A stretch of 27,500 nucleotides of DNA from Neocallimastix lanati (nom. inval.) (GCA_016946835.1 JACVTC010000191.1:102501-130000); one strand, 5' to 3'. Positions 1 through 12,165 are shown, counted from the first letter of the stretch. Program-made: numbers and translations. The notes: generated by a model not told the origin, from the sequence alone.

Positions 1-42
<42 letters not shown>
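1..42. repeat. (AAT)n microsatellite at window edge
   Basis: Uninterrupted AAT trinucleotide run that probably continues beyond the window. It is simple sequence with no gene signal. Confidence 0.95.
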
Positions 43-44
<2 letters not shown>

Positions 45-303
45 TTATAAAAATAAAAAAATTTAAAAATTAAAATTTAAATAATAAATAATGAATAATA
101 AAATAGATAACATAAAATAAATATATAAAACATATATGAAACAATTGAAATATTAAATAATATAAAACAAAACAAAACAAAGCCAAAAAATTAAAAAATA
201 AAAATTAAAAAATAAAATAAAATAAAATTAAAAATAAAAAAATTGAATTAAAATTAATATTGAATTGAAATTAAAATTTATTGAAAGGGAGATATTATTA
301 AAA

Positions 304-475
304 ACTTTTTTATTATTTAATTTTTATATTTTATTATTTAATTTTTATATTTTATTATTTAATTTTTATATTTTATTATTTAATTTTTATATTTTATTAT
401 TTAATTTTTTTATTTTATTATTTAATTTTTATATTCTATTATTTAATATTTATATTTTATTATTTAATTTTTAAT
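304..475. repeat. 21-bp minisatellite, about 8 units
   Basis: Tandem units of about 21 bp, built on TTATTTAATTTTTATATTTT with small substitutions. Because 21 is a multiple of three, one frame reads as a repeating seven-residue hydrophobic peptide (LLFNFYI). This is a composition effect and not evidence of a gene. Confidence 0.9.
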
Positions 476-726
476 ACTTTTTATTGTAAATATCAAAACT
501 GAATTTTTTTTTTTTTTTTTTTAAATTTAATTTAAAGACATAAAATATTTAAATAATTTCAAATGAATAAATAAAAAAAATATATATAAGTATCTGTATA
601 TATACGTAACATGTTTGTAACATATGTATATAACATATTATATATTTTATATATTTATTTTTAAATAAATAAATAAATAAATTATAAACTTCTTTTTATT
701 TTATTTTATTTTTTTATTTTTTATAT

Positions 727-761
<35 letters not shown>

Positions 762-927
762 ATTTATTTTTTAATTAAATTTTAATATAATAAAATTTCC
801 ATTTATGAGTTATTAAATTATTTTCTATGGAGAGAATGAATATGATTTTTTTTTTTCTGTTCAAGAAAAATGGATGTGATATCATTGGAATATTTTTTTT
901 AATATAAATATTTTCTATCTAAAGAGA

Positions 928-971
<44 letters not shown>

Positions 972-1134
972 TTATTAATTTTTTTTTATCTGAATCACTT
1001 TTTTTTTTTTTTTAACACTTGAGGAAGGATCAATACCACCATAAATAAAGTAGTAATAATAAGAGATTGAACTTTTGTTTGTATTTGTTTTATGTTTTTA
1101 AACCAAAATAGTGAAGCAAAAAATATATATATAA

Positions 1135-1177
<43 letters not shown>

Positions 1178-1931
1178 TTAATAATATAATATACGATTGA
1201 ATAATAATATTTCTCTTGAAAAAAAAAAAAAAATAAAAAAAAAAGGAATCAATTTATTGGTTAAGAAAATTGGAGAATGAGTATATAATAGATATCTAAT
1301 AGATTTCTAAACTTTAGACTCGATAAAGGCAATGGCTAAGGTTTGCGTTTGAAGTGAAAGATGGTTCACAATAACTTGAAAAAAAAGCGATGACCTAAAT
1401 AGGTATTAGTTAATTCTTTGAGAAATGGAATACCTCCACCAAGGTAAAACGTTGGTTTTTCATAAACCATGGTAAAATTTTTTTTTTTTATAAAATTAAA
1501 AAAGACTTAATAGTCCATGGTAGCACCATTTATGAATACCAAAGAACATTTCATTTTTATTGGCTCAGTTTAATACATTGACGAAAGGAGAGTATAAAAA
1601 AAAAAAAAAAAAAAAATTATTTAAATAATATATATATATACATATATATGTGGAACATAGAGTTAAATAATAATGTAATGTTAATAATAATAATAATATA
1701 TGAAATATGAATATTAAATGGTTTTTTTAAAAAAAAAAAAAAAAAAAAAAGAAAAAAAGATAAATTATAAGAGTAATTTTAATAAAATTAATAATAAAAA
1801 AAAAATAGTTTTTTTTTTTAATATATTTTTATTTTTTAATCTTTTAATCTTTTAATCTTACTATTTTTATTTTTTATTTTTTATTATTTATTTATTATTT
1901 ATTTTTTTTTTTTAATTCTTTGATCTTTGAG

Positions 1932-1962
<31 letters not shown>

Positions 1963-1972
1963 TTACAACTAT

Positions 1973-2007
<35 letters not shown>

Positions 2008-2526
2008 ATTTTATTTTATTTTTTATTATTGTTATTTTATTATTTTTATTTTTTTACTTTTATTTTTTCTTTTTTTCTTCTATTTAATACTACATAATAT
2101 ATAATAATATATACATTTATTTACTTATTCAAAAATATACTAATAAATCTTTTTTTTTTTTTTTTTTTATTATACTATACTATATATATAAAATAAAAAT
2201 ATAATAATAATAAAACGCTTTAATAATAATAGAGTTTGGTATTATGAATATTGAATATTAATAATATAAAATCTTAAAGTTAAAAAGAATATATATATAT
2301 TTATAAAAATACTGAAAATATATAAGAAAAAAGAAAGAAAGAGAAAAAAAAGTAAAATAAAAAATATATTAAAATAATAATTAAAAAATGTTTTATTGTA
2401 TTTTTTTATTTTTTTATTTTTTTTTTTTTTTTTTGTAATAATACTTTTTATTTAAAAAAGTATATTAATATTTATTTATTTATTTTTATTTTGTTTAAAA
2501 AAAGTTGATATTTGGAATTTTGTGGC
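476..2526. other. AT-rich spacer with homopolymers and scraps of coding-like sequence
   Basis: Mostly poly(T)/poly(A) runs and short AT repeats, including a (TTA)n run near 929-971. The stretch 780-1600 is less simple. On the minus strand it contains short open patches with ordinary codon use, for example near 1475-1360 (a YLGGGIPFLKELTN-like peptide), 1375-1300 in another frame, and 1075-1020 (a YGGIDPSSSVK-like peptide). They are separated by stops and poly(T). I do not recognise a family, and no exon chain joins them. They may be a decayed gene or a transposon relic. The region lies downstream of the minus-strand 7TM gene and includes its 3' UTR. Confidence 0.5.
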
Positions 2527-5206
2527 TTAAAGCTATAAAATAATTAAAAATAAATTAATAGAAAATAAATAAATTGAAAGTTAATAAAAAATGATTAATA
2601 TAATAATAATAATAATAATAATAAAAACTTACTTCAGCATAGGAAGCGTTTATCTTTTCATTGTTCTTCTTAGCCTTGAAGTATTGAACAACAGGTAAGG
2701 TAATAGAAACAGATAACATGTAAATGGCAACAAAAGTGAATAAAATCTTACCACCTTTAGTAATTTCAAAAAGATTTAAAAAGACTTTACGATGGAAATC
2801 ACCATTGTATTCGAATTCACCACCAGTAGCATATTTTTGAAGAACAGCGTTGAAACCACCACTAATGAAAAGAATAATAGAAGTACTTAACATTTCAAAC
2901 TATATTATTATGATGATTATTAAATTTTTTATTAATTAGTATAAAAAAAAAAAATTAGTATAATTTAATTTAAAATTTTATATATTTATTATTTAATTTT
3001 CTTTCTTTCTTTCTTTATTATTTTTTTTAAATAATTTTCATATTAAATTTTATAAATTAAATAATTATTTAAAAAAAAAAAAAAAAAAACTTATTAAAAA
3101 AATTACCTTAGCACCATATTTATTAGCATCTTTAACAAAAGTAAGGAAAACAGCCATAATGATACTAAGAATAGTGTATAAAATACTGAAAATTCTAACT
3201 GGATAGAATAATTCCTTACCATTATTTAACTTTAAATCTAACATAGCATCTCTAATAACATCAAATCTATTATTCGAAGTAATTAAAAAAAAAAAAAAAA
3301 AAAAAAGAGAAAGAATAATAATAAAATAAATGTAATTTAATAATTATATATCATTCATAATAATAGTAATAGTAAATAGTAATAGTAATAATAATAAATA
3401 TATATTATTTTGGTTTATCAAATTAAAAATAGTATTGATATTAACCTGCATTTGTCATAATATTTGGCATGAAGAACAATGGAACTAACAAAGGAAATTA
3501 CCTTTTTTAAAAGATTAATATTCAAAAAAAAAAATAATAATAATAAAAAATAAAAAAAAATTTAAATAATAAATATAAGCATTATTTTGTAAGAAACATT
3601 CATTAAAATTTTGATTTTTTTATATTTAATTATTATTATTATTATTATTATTATAATTTTTTTAAAGAAATATAATAATTAAATTGAAATATTTTACAGT
3701 AGTAATGCCAATAATAAGATAGATAATTCTGTTAACTTTTCTGTGAAGATTTTGTAAGTAATTGTTAGAGTCAGATCCCTTATTTAAAGAAATACTTAAT
3801 TTACTATCAGTAACATTTTCAGCTATTATGAATTTAATATATACATATATATGTATTATGATGAATTTTAAATAAAATAAAATTTTTTTGTCATTAAATA
3901 ATTTATTTTATCATTCAATAAATAAATAAGGTTTTATTTATCAATTTAGTATTATATTACTTTAAATATTTAAATATTGAACAAAATATATATATATATA
4001 TAAATATTTAAAATAAATATATACCTTTGAAACCATCATTGTAGTAGAGTAAGACAAGACGAAGACTTCTGCAGAAGAAACTTTATATATTAAAAGAATA
4101 AATAAATATATACAATTCATATTTTTTAAAAAAGATATTTATTATTAATAAAATATAATTAAATTAAATAGGTTATTCTAATTATATACATATTAATATA
4201 AAAATAATTCTTATACTTACATAACGTTAACCATAACATTTAAGATGTTAGCATTGTACATGGAAACTATATTAATAAAGAATATAATATAATTATTATT
4301 TTTATTTTTTCTTTCCATTATATATCATACTTGACACTTATAATAAAAGTATAAAATATTAAAGTAAAAAATTTATATATAATATTATAAATTATATAAA
4401 ATATTTACATGGACATGCAATTGCCATCATTTGTGGAATCTATAATGGATAATAAAGTAATATAAAACATTAAAATTAATATAAATATATTTAATAAAAG
4501 TAAACATTCATTAATAAAAATATATAATTTTAGTATTAATTTATTATTATTAATTAAAAAATAATAAACTTACAAAACCAAGGAAGGCATTAATGAAAGT
4601 AATAATACCACCAAAGAATGTTAATCCGAAACCTCTTTCACGTACAATAGCAGAGTTACGAATTTGATAGAACCTTTAATTTTATTTTATTATTTTTTTT
4701 TAGAGAATTATATATAAATATAATAATTAATAAACAATTATTTATTGACGATGTCAAAGATATTGATAAATTTCATTTTATTAAGTTAATAAATAAATCA
4801 ATAATATAGGATTATTACTAAAATGAATAATAAAATATATATATTTTTTATACAAAATTATTATTATTATTTTTATGATTTTTTTTTTTTTTTTTATTAA
4901 ACATACAAAACTAATGAGGTAATAAAAACAACATTATATATAAGGAATAAAATGACGTAAATTATTCTTTCAAATTTGTATTCCTCTGTTATAAATCCAG
5001 TGTGTTTGTAGTTTTGAAAATCTGCGTTTTCGACGTTACTAGTATCAAATAAATTTCTCTATTTAATATTTATGGGAATATCATATTAATATCATTTTAT
5101 ATATACATATATTTATCATTATTATTTCATAATAAACTTATATATATATATACTTATATATATATATATTTTTTTTATAAGAAGGGAAATTTACCTTTTC
5201 AAACAT
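2527..5206 (-). CDS. Seven-transmembrane protein, RGS-less paralogue (11 exons, 336 aa)
   Basis: Predicted exons (minus): 5206-5195, 5058-4907, 4673-4574, 4439-4409, 4266-4221, 4080-4025, 3822-3698, 3501-3446, 3266-3107, 2899-2633, 2532-2527. All introns are GT-AG and the frame stays open to TAA. The start MFEK is followed by a hydrophilic N-terminus. Seven hydrophobic segments lie near residues 35-55, 70-91, 105-125, 163-183, 213-235, 247-268 and 299-320, so this is an integral membrane protein, presumably at the plasma membrane. Cysteines just before TM3 (AIACP) and after TM4 (YDKCR) could form the usual extracellular disulfide. It is a paralogue of the gene at 8787-12908, with identical exon boundaries and phases through exon 10. 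That gene continues into an RGS domain; here exon 11 codes one Leu and a stop. Reading through the last intron instead gives a short Tyr-rich tail and a stop, so the RGS domain is lost either way. Its ligand is unknown. No mRNA support was available. Confidence 0.8.
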
Positions 5207-6821
5207 TTTTTATTTAAAATATTATAAATATTAAAATTATATATATGATTTTTTAAATAACAAAAATTGTAATTTTGCGATGATAAAAATATTTGAATAA
5301 ATATTTATTGCTTTAAATTAATTTAAATTTTGTTTTGTTAAGATTAATGTGTGTAAAGGTATTACAATTTTTTTTTTTTTTTTTATATTTTTATGATAAA
5401 ATATTGGAATATATATATATTTCTTTTTTTCTTTTTATTATTATTATTATTTAATTTTTTTTTTTTTTAAATAACTAATAATATAAAATTTATAACTTTT
5501 TTATTATAATAGGTATATAAAAAATATATATATATAAATAATGGAATTAGAAATAAAAAAAAATATATTTATTTCTTTGTAAGATTAAAAAATAAATAAG
5601 AAGGTAATGATTATGAAGAAAAAAAAAAAATTGAAATAAAGATAATATAAATTCTTTTTTAAAAAAAAAAAGAAAGAAAAGAAAAGGGGAAAAATATTAC
5701 TATATTTGTATTAATATTAATTTTTTTTTAAAAAAAAAAAAATAAATAAATATAAATTCAAATGGTTAATATATGTATTCTATATTAAAAAATTTTTTAT
5801 TAAAAACTTTTTTTTAAAATTTTATATTATTTTAAGTTTTTAATTCATTAAATCTTAATTACTACAAAAATTATTATATATAATTAATATAAGAAAAAAT
5901 TAAAATATTAATAGTAGAAAATAAAAAAAAAAAAAAATTTTTTTTTTAATATCAGAGTATTAAATATGAATAATTACTCTTAATATATGAATACATAATA
6001 TAATTTTATATAATAATTAATTAAATTTTTATATTTTCTTATTAATTCAAGTATAAAAATAATATTAAAAAACAGAAAAAAAAAAAAAAAAAAAAGATAA
6101 TTGTATAGTTTTTTTTCAAAGTTTAATACTGATTTAAATAAAAATCAATATGAAACCAAATTAAAATTTTATTTATTATATAAACTATTTTAAAAATATG
6201 AAAAAACACAAATAAAAAATAATTAAATAATATACACACGAATTTTAATTATATATTTAAGATAAAATATTTTATTTTATCATTTAAAGAAAATATCATA
6301 ATATTCATATTTCTTTGTATTCTTTTTATTTACATTTCATTATGAGAGTTTTTCAAAATTCTTTTTTATTAATTATGTCAAAAAGATGAAAAAAAAAAAA
6401 TAAACATAAAAGATAAGAATGTTCATAGAGACTTAAATAAAAGAACAATGACCATCACTACTCCTTTAATATGTCCTTAATATGACATTTAACATTTAAC
6501 ATTGGAAATGAACAAAAAAATATAAATAAAGTTTAAAATTAATTTAATAGTGCAGGTTACACAGATAATTATAAATGTGGAAATAATTAACTTTTTTTCT
6601 TCTTTTTTTTTTTTAAATTGATTTTAAATATATATTTAATATATTATACTTCAGTAGATAATATATTTTTATTAGATTCTATTGGCTTAAAAATTTTTAA
6701 AATTATTTTATATTAAATGGCTAAGAAATAAGAAAAAAGGATTGTCAAGAAAAAATAATTTAATTAAATATTATAAATTATACATCAATAATCTTAAATA
6801 ATTAATTAATCAATAATTAAT
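5207..6821. other. AT-rich intergenic region upstream of the 7TM gene
   Basis: No supportable coding sequence on either strand. Poly(A), poly(T) and AT dinucleotide runs dominate. The part nearest 5207 must contain the promoter and 5' UTR of the minus-strand 7TM gene, but no distinct element can be picked out of such AT-rich sequence. Confidence 0.6.
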
Positions 6822-6829
6822 AAGGATTA

Positions 6830-6834
<5 letters not shown>
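6822..6834. repeat. Target-site duplication, left copy
   Basis: AAGGATTAATCAA occurs here directly before the poly(T) run and again at 7283-7295 directly after the GC-rich insert. The 13 bp match exactly, and a following T may extend this to 14. This is the signature of target-primed reverse transcription. Confidence 0.9.
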
Positions 6835-6873
<39 letters not shown>

Positions 6874-7282
6874 GACTGAAGACTTTGGTCTTCCCCATAT
6901 AGTAATATGGGTGTATGATTAACTGCCATACCGGTACGGCGTCGACGCTCTCAACTCCCCATAAGCAAAGAAACTCCATATAGAAGCACCCTACGCGATC
7001 CTCGAGGGAAAGCAGAGCCAACTATAGGTGGCGTCCTTGCCATCCCAGAGGAGCTGGACACTGTAAATCCTCTCAGACAAGGCTTACGCAATGGGATTCT
7101 AATAGTGTTAGAAATATAGAAAACTTAGAAAGTATACCTACCTGAGTATCGTTTAACCCCTAACCTTTCACGCAAAACCCAAAGGGAAAAATCGTGAAGA
7201 TATGATACTTGTGGGGGTCGATCCAGAGACCTTTGGTATGATAAGCCAACGACTTAACAACCCAGGATAAGAACTGGATGAC
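6835..7282 (-). mobile_element. tRNA-derived SINE with 36-nt poly(A) tail
   Basis: A ~412-bp GC-rich, CpG-containing block (6871-7282) sits in a very AT-rich background. On the minus strand it ends in 36 A (T at 6835-6870), and a 13-bp direct repeat flanks the whole. The minus-strand 5' end looks tRNA-like: an A-box-like stretch (TTGTTAAGTCGTTGG, about 7246-7260) and a B-box-like GGATCGACCCC (7214-7224; consensus GGTTCGANTCC). These would give an internal RNA polymerase III promoter. The body carries palindromes (TACCGGTA 6929-6936, GCGTCGACGC 6939-6948), and two perfect hairpins lie before the tail. No ORF is conserved, so it would be non-autonomous and mobilised by a LINE in trans. A diverged relative lies at 20301-20490. 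The tRNA parent is not identified. Confidence 0.8.
6878..6911 (-). other. Two adjacent perfect hairpins at the SINE 3' end
   Basis: On the plus strand GAAGAC-TTTG-GTCTTC (6878-6893) is followed without a gap by CCCATAT-AGTA-ATATGGG (6894-6911). In the SINE RNA (minus strand) these are the last structures before the tail, a usual place for features recognised by a partner LINE reverse transcriptase. The structure is seen directly; the role is inferred. Confidence 0.65.
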
Positions 7283-7295
7283 AAGGATTAATCAA
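7283..7295. repeat. Target-site duplication, right copy
   Basis: Exact second copy of the 13-mer at 6822-6834; it bounds the 5' end of the minus-strand SINE. Confidence 0.9.
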
Positions 7296-7375
7296 TAATG
7301 AGTAATAAATCATAAATCATAAATAATTGAATAATTGAATAATTAAATAATTGAATAAATGAATAATAAATAATA

Positions 7376-7800
7376 AAAAAGAGTATTTATTAATAAATAA
7401 TAAATAATAAAAAGAGTATTTATTAATAAATAATAAAAAATAAAAAAGAGTATTTATTAATAAATAATAAAAAGAGTATTTATTAATAAATAATAAATAA
7501 TAAAAAGAGTATTTATTAATAAATAATAAATAATAAAAAGAGTATTTATTAATAAATAATAAATAATAAAAAGAGTATTTATTAATAAATAATAAATAAT
7601 AAATAATAAATAATAAAAAGAGTATTTATTAATAAATAATAAAAAATAAAAAAGAGTATTTATTAATAAATAATAAATAATAAATAATAAATAATAAAAA
7701 GAGTATTTATTAATAAATAATAAATAATAAAAAGAGTATTTATTAATTAATAACAAATAATAAAAAGAGTATTTATTAATAAATAATAAATAATAAATAA
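7376..7800. repeat. Minisatellite of about 33 bp, roughly 12 units
   Basis: Units contain AAAAAGAGTATTTATTAATA followed by a variable number of AAATAAT heptamers, so spacing between units ranges from about 30 to 47 bp. The repeating LLINTLF-type peptide on the minus strand is a by-product of the 33-bp period. The array starts about 80 bp beyond the SINE 5' end. Confidence 0.9.
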
Positions 7801-8786
7801 TAAATAATAGATAATAGATAATAAAAAATTAGTAATAAAGTAGTATTTTTTAATATATAAGAAATGAAAAATATGAAATATGAAATGGTAAATAAATTTA
7901 CAATGGATTATATATTTTCCAATTTATTTTTACTTCTTTTTTTTAAGTCATTTAATAAATAAATAAACAAACCAATATATACATATACAATGAATTAAAA
8001 TTCGCTCTTTTTTTTTTTTTAAGTAAAATAAAAGTTTAAAAAAAAAATTTTTTTTTTATATATAAATATATATTCATCCTTGCATTGTATTATTATTTAT
8101 TATTAAATTATTAATTAAATCTCTTCCTATCTCTTCATATATTATTTATAGTACAAAAAAAAAAAAAAAAAAAACAAAAAAAAACTTTTTATTTTTTGTA
8201 GATCGTTCTGTTTAAATAATTTTAATTTCTTTATATGATTAAATATATATAAAAAAAATGTTTAAAGGGTATCATATATAATTTTAAAAAGAAAAAAAAA
8301 AAAAAAAAAAAGTTATTAAATTATATTATAAATAATTCATTTCATTTTTATTTATTATGTTTCTTTTTTTTTTTTATTTATTTTTTTTTTTATTTTTTAT
8401 TTTTTGTTTTTTTTTTTTTTTTTTTATTTATGAAAATTTTTTTAATATAATTAAATAATCCAATTTTATTTCTTTTTATTTTCGATCAAAGATAGAATGA
8501 TAAATATAAACTTTAATATATATTTTTTTTTTTATATTTATATTTTTATTATTAAATATTCTATATACAATAAAAATACAAATTGTACTAAAAAAATTTT
8601 GATGTATAAAAAAAAAAAAAAAAAATTGAATTTTAATAAATATGCTTATATATATATATATTAATCTTATTAAGAGAATGTTCATTATAATAATAAAAAT
8701 AAATTAAAAAAAAAAAAAAAATAATAATTATAATTATAATAATAATAATAATTATTATTTTTAAAAATTTTTTATTTTATTATTTT
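7801..8786. other. AT-rich spacer, includes 3' flank of the 7TM-RGS gene
   Basis: Poly(A)/poly(T) runs and TA repeats; nothing coding can be supported. The right end must hold the 3' UTR and poly(A) site of the minus-strand 7TM-RGS gene. Confidence 0.6.
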
Positions 8787-9012
8787 TTAATTTATGGTAT
8801 TTATAATATATTTCTCATATTTGTTTAGTAGTATTGGATAAATTGAAGAATACATTAAATCGGTGACCTCATCTTTCGCTTGATCAAAAATATCTATGGT
8901 TGGAAAATTTATTTCATTACGAATTTTTAAAACTGTTTGTCCTAAAATGTTAACTGGGGCAGGTCCATTACTATCAATAAATCTAATTAATATAATAAAT
9001 TTATATAAAATT

Positions 9013-9044
<32 letters not shown>

Positions 9045-10343
9045 TATTAATAAATAAATACATAAATAAATACATAAATAAATACATAAATAATATCAAT
9101 AATATCAATAATATCAATAATATCAATAATTTAATAATAATAAAAAAAAATTTTTTTTATTAATATTAATAACAATAATAATAGACAATAATAATATATA
9201 TAAATATTATATGCTATATTATTTAATAAGAAGTTGAATATGTAAAAAAAAAAAAAAAATAAAATAAATAAATTTATTATTTATTATTTACGTTTTATAA
9301 AAATTAATATAGTATGGAACAATGGGTTTCGGAACTAAAACGTTGGTATCAATGGAATCCGAATCCATACTTGTTTTAGAAAAGGAATTTATTTGCTCTT
9401 GATAATAACCTTCAAAATCATACTGATTAACTAATTTATCATTTCCTAATTCTTGTGCTTTTTTGAATTGAAAATAGTAACGATAAATCATATTTTGTAA
9501 AATTCGATAATTTTCCCAAAATAACACATTTTCAACTGAAAATTCTTTAATGGCAATATTTCTTAATTCATCCACTAATGTTGGTATATTTAAAACTTTA
9601 TTAAAGAATGATTTTGATGTTAAATCCTAACATAAAAAAATATATATATATACAAATAAATTAAATTATTATGATTATTATTAATTATATATTAAAGTAT
9701 TATTTTAGATTATTATTGAAGAATAATAAATGTTAAAATAATTAATAGTGATGGTTAAAATATTAATAATAAAACAAAACAAAATAAAATAAAATAAATC
9801 AAATATATATATATATATATATACAAATATATATATATATATATGTATATTTATTTCTAAATTCGATTTCCATAAAAAAAAAAAAATAAAAAAAATAAAA
9901 AATAAAAAATAAAAAAAAAAAAAATTAAATAAAATAAAATAAAATAAAAATAAAAATCTTACCTCTTCAATATATCTTCGATTAGCTATTTTAGCTTTAT
10001 AATAATGAATGAGGGGTAAAGAAATGGAAGTGAAGAGGATATAAATTGAAACAATAGTGAATAATAATTTTCCTCCTTTTGTAAATTCAAAGATATCTAA
10101 ATACACTCTACGACAACTTTCAGTATTATAATCAAAATTTTTACTGGCATTAATTTGTACAATAATATTTATGATATTAGCTAAAAAAATTAATATACAT
10201 GTACTAAGACATTCAAACTATTATAAATATATATATATATATATATAATGTTGAATATATTATTAAATAATTTATTCATATAAAAATTTGAAAAAAAAAA
10301 AAGGGAAGATTTCAAATAAAAAATTAATAATTGAAATAGAATT

Positions 10344-10380
<37 letters not shown>

Positions 10381-10434
10381 GATTTAATTAAATAAAATTT
10401 ATTTATTTTTATATTTGTTATTTATTTATTTAAT

Positions 10435-10474
<40 letters not shown>

Positions 10475-10716
10475 CTGGTAAATATATTACTTACTTTAAC
10501 ACCAAAAACATCAGAATCTTTAATAAAACTAAGTAAGATCGTCATGACTAAACTAAGAATAGTATATAAACCACCAAAAATTTGGATGAAAAAAAATAAA
10601 TTTCTTCCCTGATTCAATTTTAAACCTATCATGGCATCTTCCAATTCAATAAAACTATAAAATTTGATTAATAGATGAATATAATTTTTTATTTTATAGA
10701 TTGAAATAGATTATAA

Positions 10717-10771
<55 letters not shown>

Positions 10772-11244
10772 TTAATAATAATAAATAATAGAATTATATA
10801 TCATAAATATCATAAATATATATATATATATTTATAATTATTGGGAATTATAAAATATAATATATATATGTATATTTTTTGTTTTCTAAATACCTGCATT
10901 CATTTCTTGAGGTGGTTAAATGAATTATGACTGTAACAAGAAATGAAAAAACCTTTTGTTCATATATAATAAAATAAAATATTAAAATATTATTAATATT
11001 AAAAATAATAAAAAATAAAATAAAATAAAATAAAATAAAATAAAATAAAATAAAATAAAAAAAAAAAACAAAATAAGATAAAATAAAATAAATTAAATTA
11101 AAATAAGATAAAATAAAATAAAATAAAAAGAAAATAATTTATTATTGCTTTAATATAAAATAAAATATAAAATAATTTAATGTAAAAAAAATTATGCTTA
11201 TATTTTTATTAAATATAAGCTGATTTAATTAAATTATAAATATA

Positions 11245-11276
<32 letters not shown>

Positions 11277-12107
11277 TCATTACCGTTGGTATAATAATGA
11301 CAGCAAGAAGAACATTTTTAATTTTTTTTATTAATTTTGAAAAATAATGATTTGGTTCCCATGTTATGCGTTTATTGTTTTTTTTAACCGATGTGACTAA
11401 ATATTATTTTTATATTAATATTAATAATATTATAATAATGTATGAAAAAAAAAATTAGATAATCATAATAAAGATATATATAAATATATATATATATATA
11501 TTAAAACCCTAACAAAAATATTCTTTATTTACCTTTGTAAACATTATAATAATAGAATAAAACTATACGAAGACTTCTACAAAAAAAACTATATAGAATA
11601 ATAATAATAATATATATATATATATACATATTTTAAATTTTTCATTAACTAAAAATGATATATATAATATATATTTATATATATATATATTATTTTTTTT
11701 TTTAAAAAAGTTTTTGTATTCAAAAATGATAATAATAATAAAATAGAATAGAATATCTTTACATTAAATTAACAAGTACATTTACAAGATTTGCTTGATA
11801 TACGGATACTAATAAAATATAAATGATTAAAATAAAATAAAATAATTAAAATTTTAAAAAAAAAAAAAAAAAAAAAAAATTAATATCATATATCTTTCAT
11901 ATATCTTAATTATTATTTTTCTAATATTATACATACAAGCACATGGAACTTTCACAATTTGTGGTAACTATATGAAAATATTAATTTTTTTTTTTTTTAT
12001 ATATTAATATATTATTATATTAATATATATATATATATATGATTTTATGTGAATATATGAAGATAAAAAACATATATATACAAAGGTAAAATAAGATGAA
12101 TAAATAA

Positions 12108-12165
<58 letters not shown>

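Noticed and set aside
7200-7282. Possible genuine tRNA gene
   Set aside because: The anticodon arm does not fold with a normal 7-nt loop and no acceptor stem can be closed. Homology to 20301-20490 extends past the tRNA-like part, so a SINE head fits better.
7457-7756. Repeating LLINTLF peptide on the minus strand
   Set aside because: By-product of a ~33-bp minisatellite whose period is a multiple of three.
7376-7800. CRISPR-like regular repeats
   Set aside because: The spacers are themselves repeats and vary in length by heptamers, and the genome is eukaryotic.
8476-8685. 69-aa Ile/Phe-rich frame on the minus strand
   Set aside because: Only TA and poly(T) sequence; no recognisable motif and downstream of a complete gene.
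10415-10612. 65-aa plus-strand frame
   Set aside because: Antisense shadow of exon 9 of the 7TM-RGS gene plus a poly(T) run.
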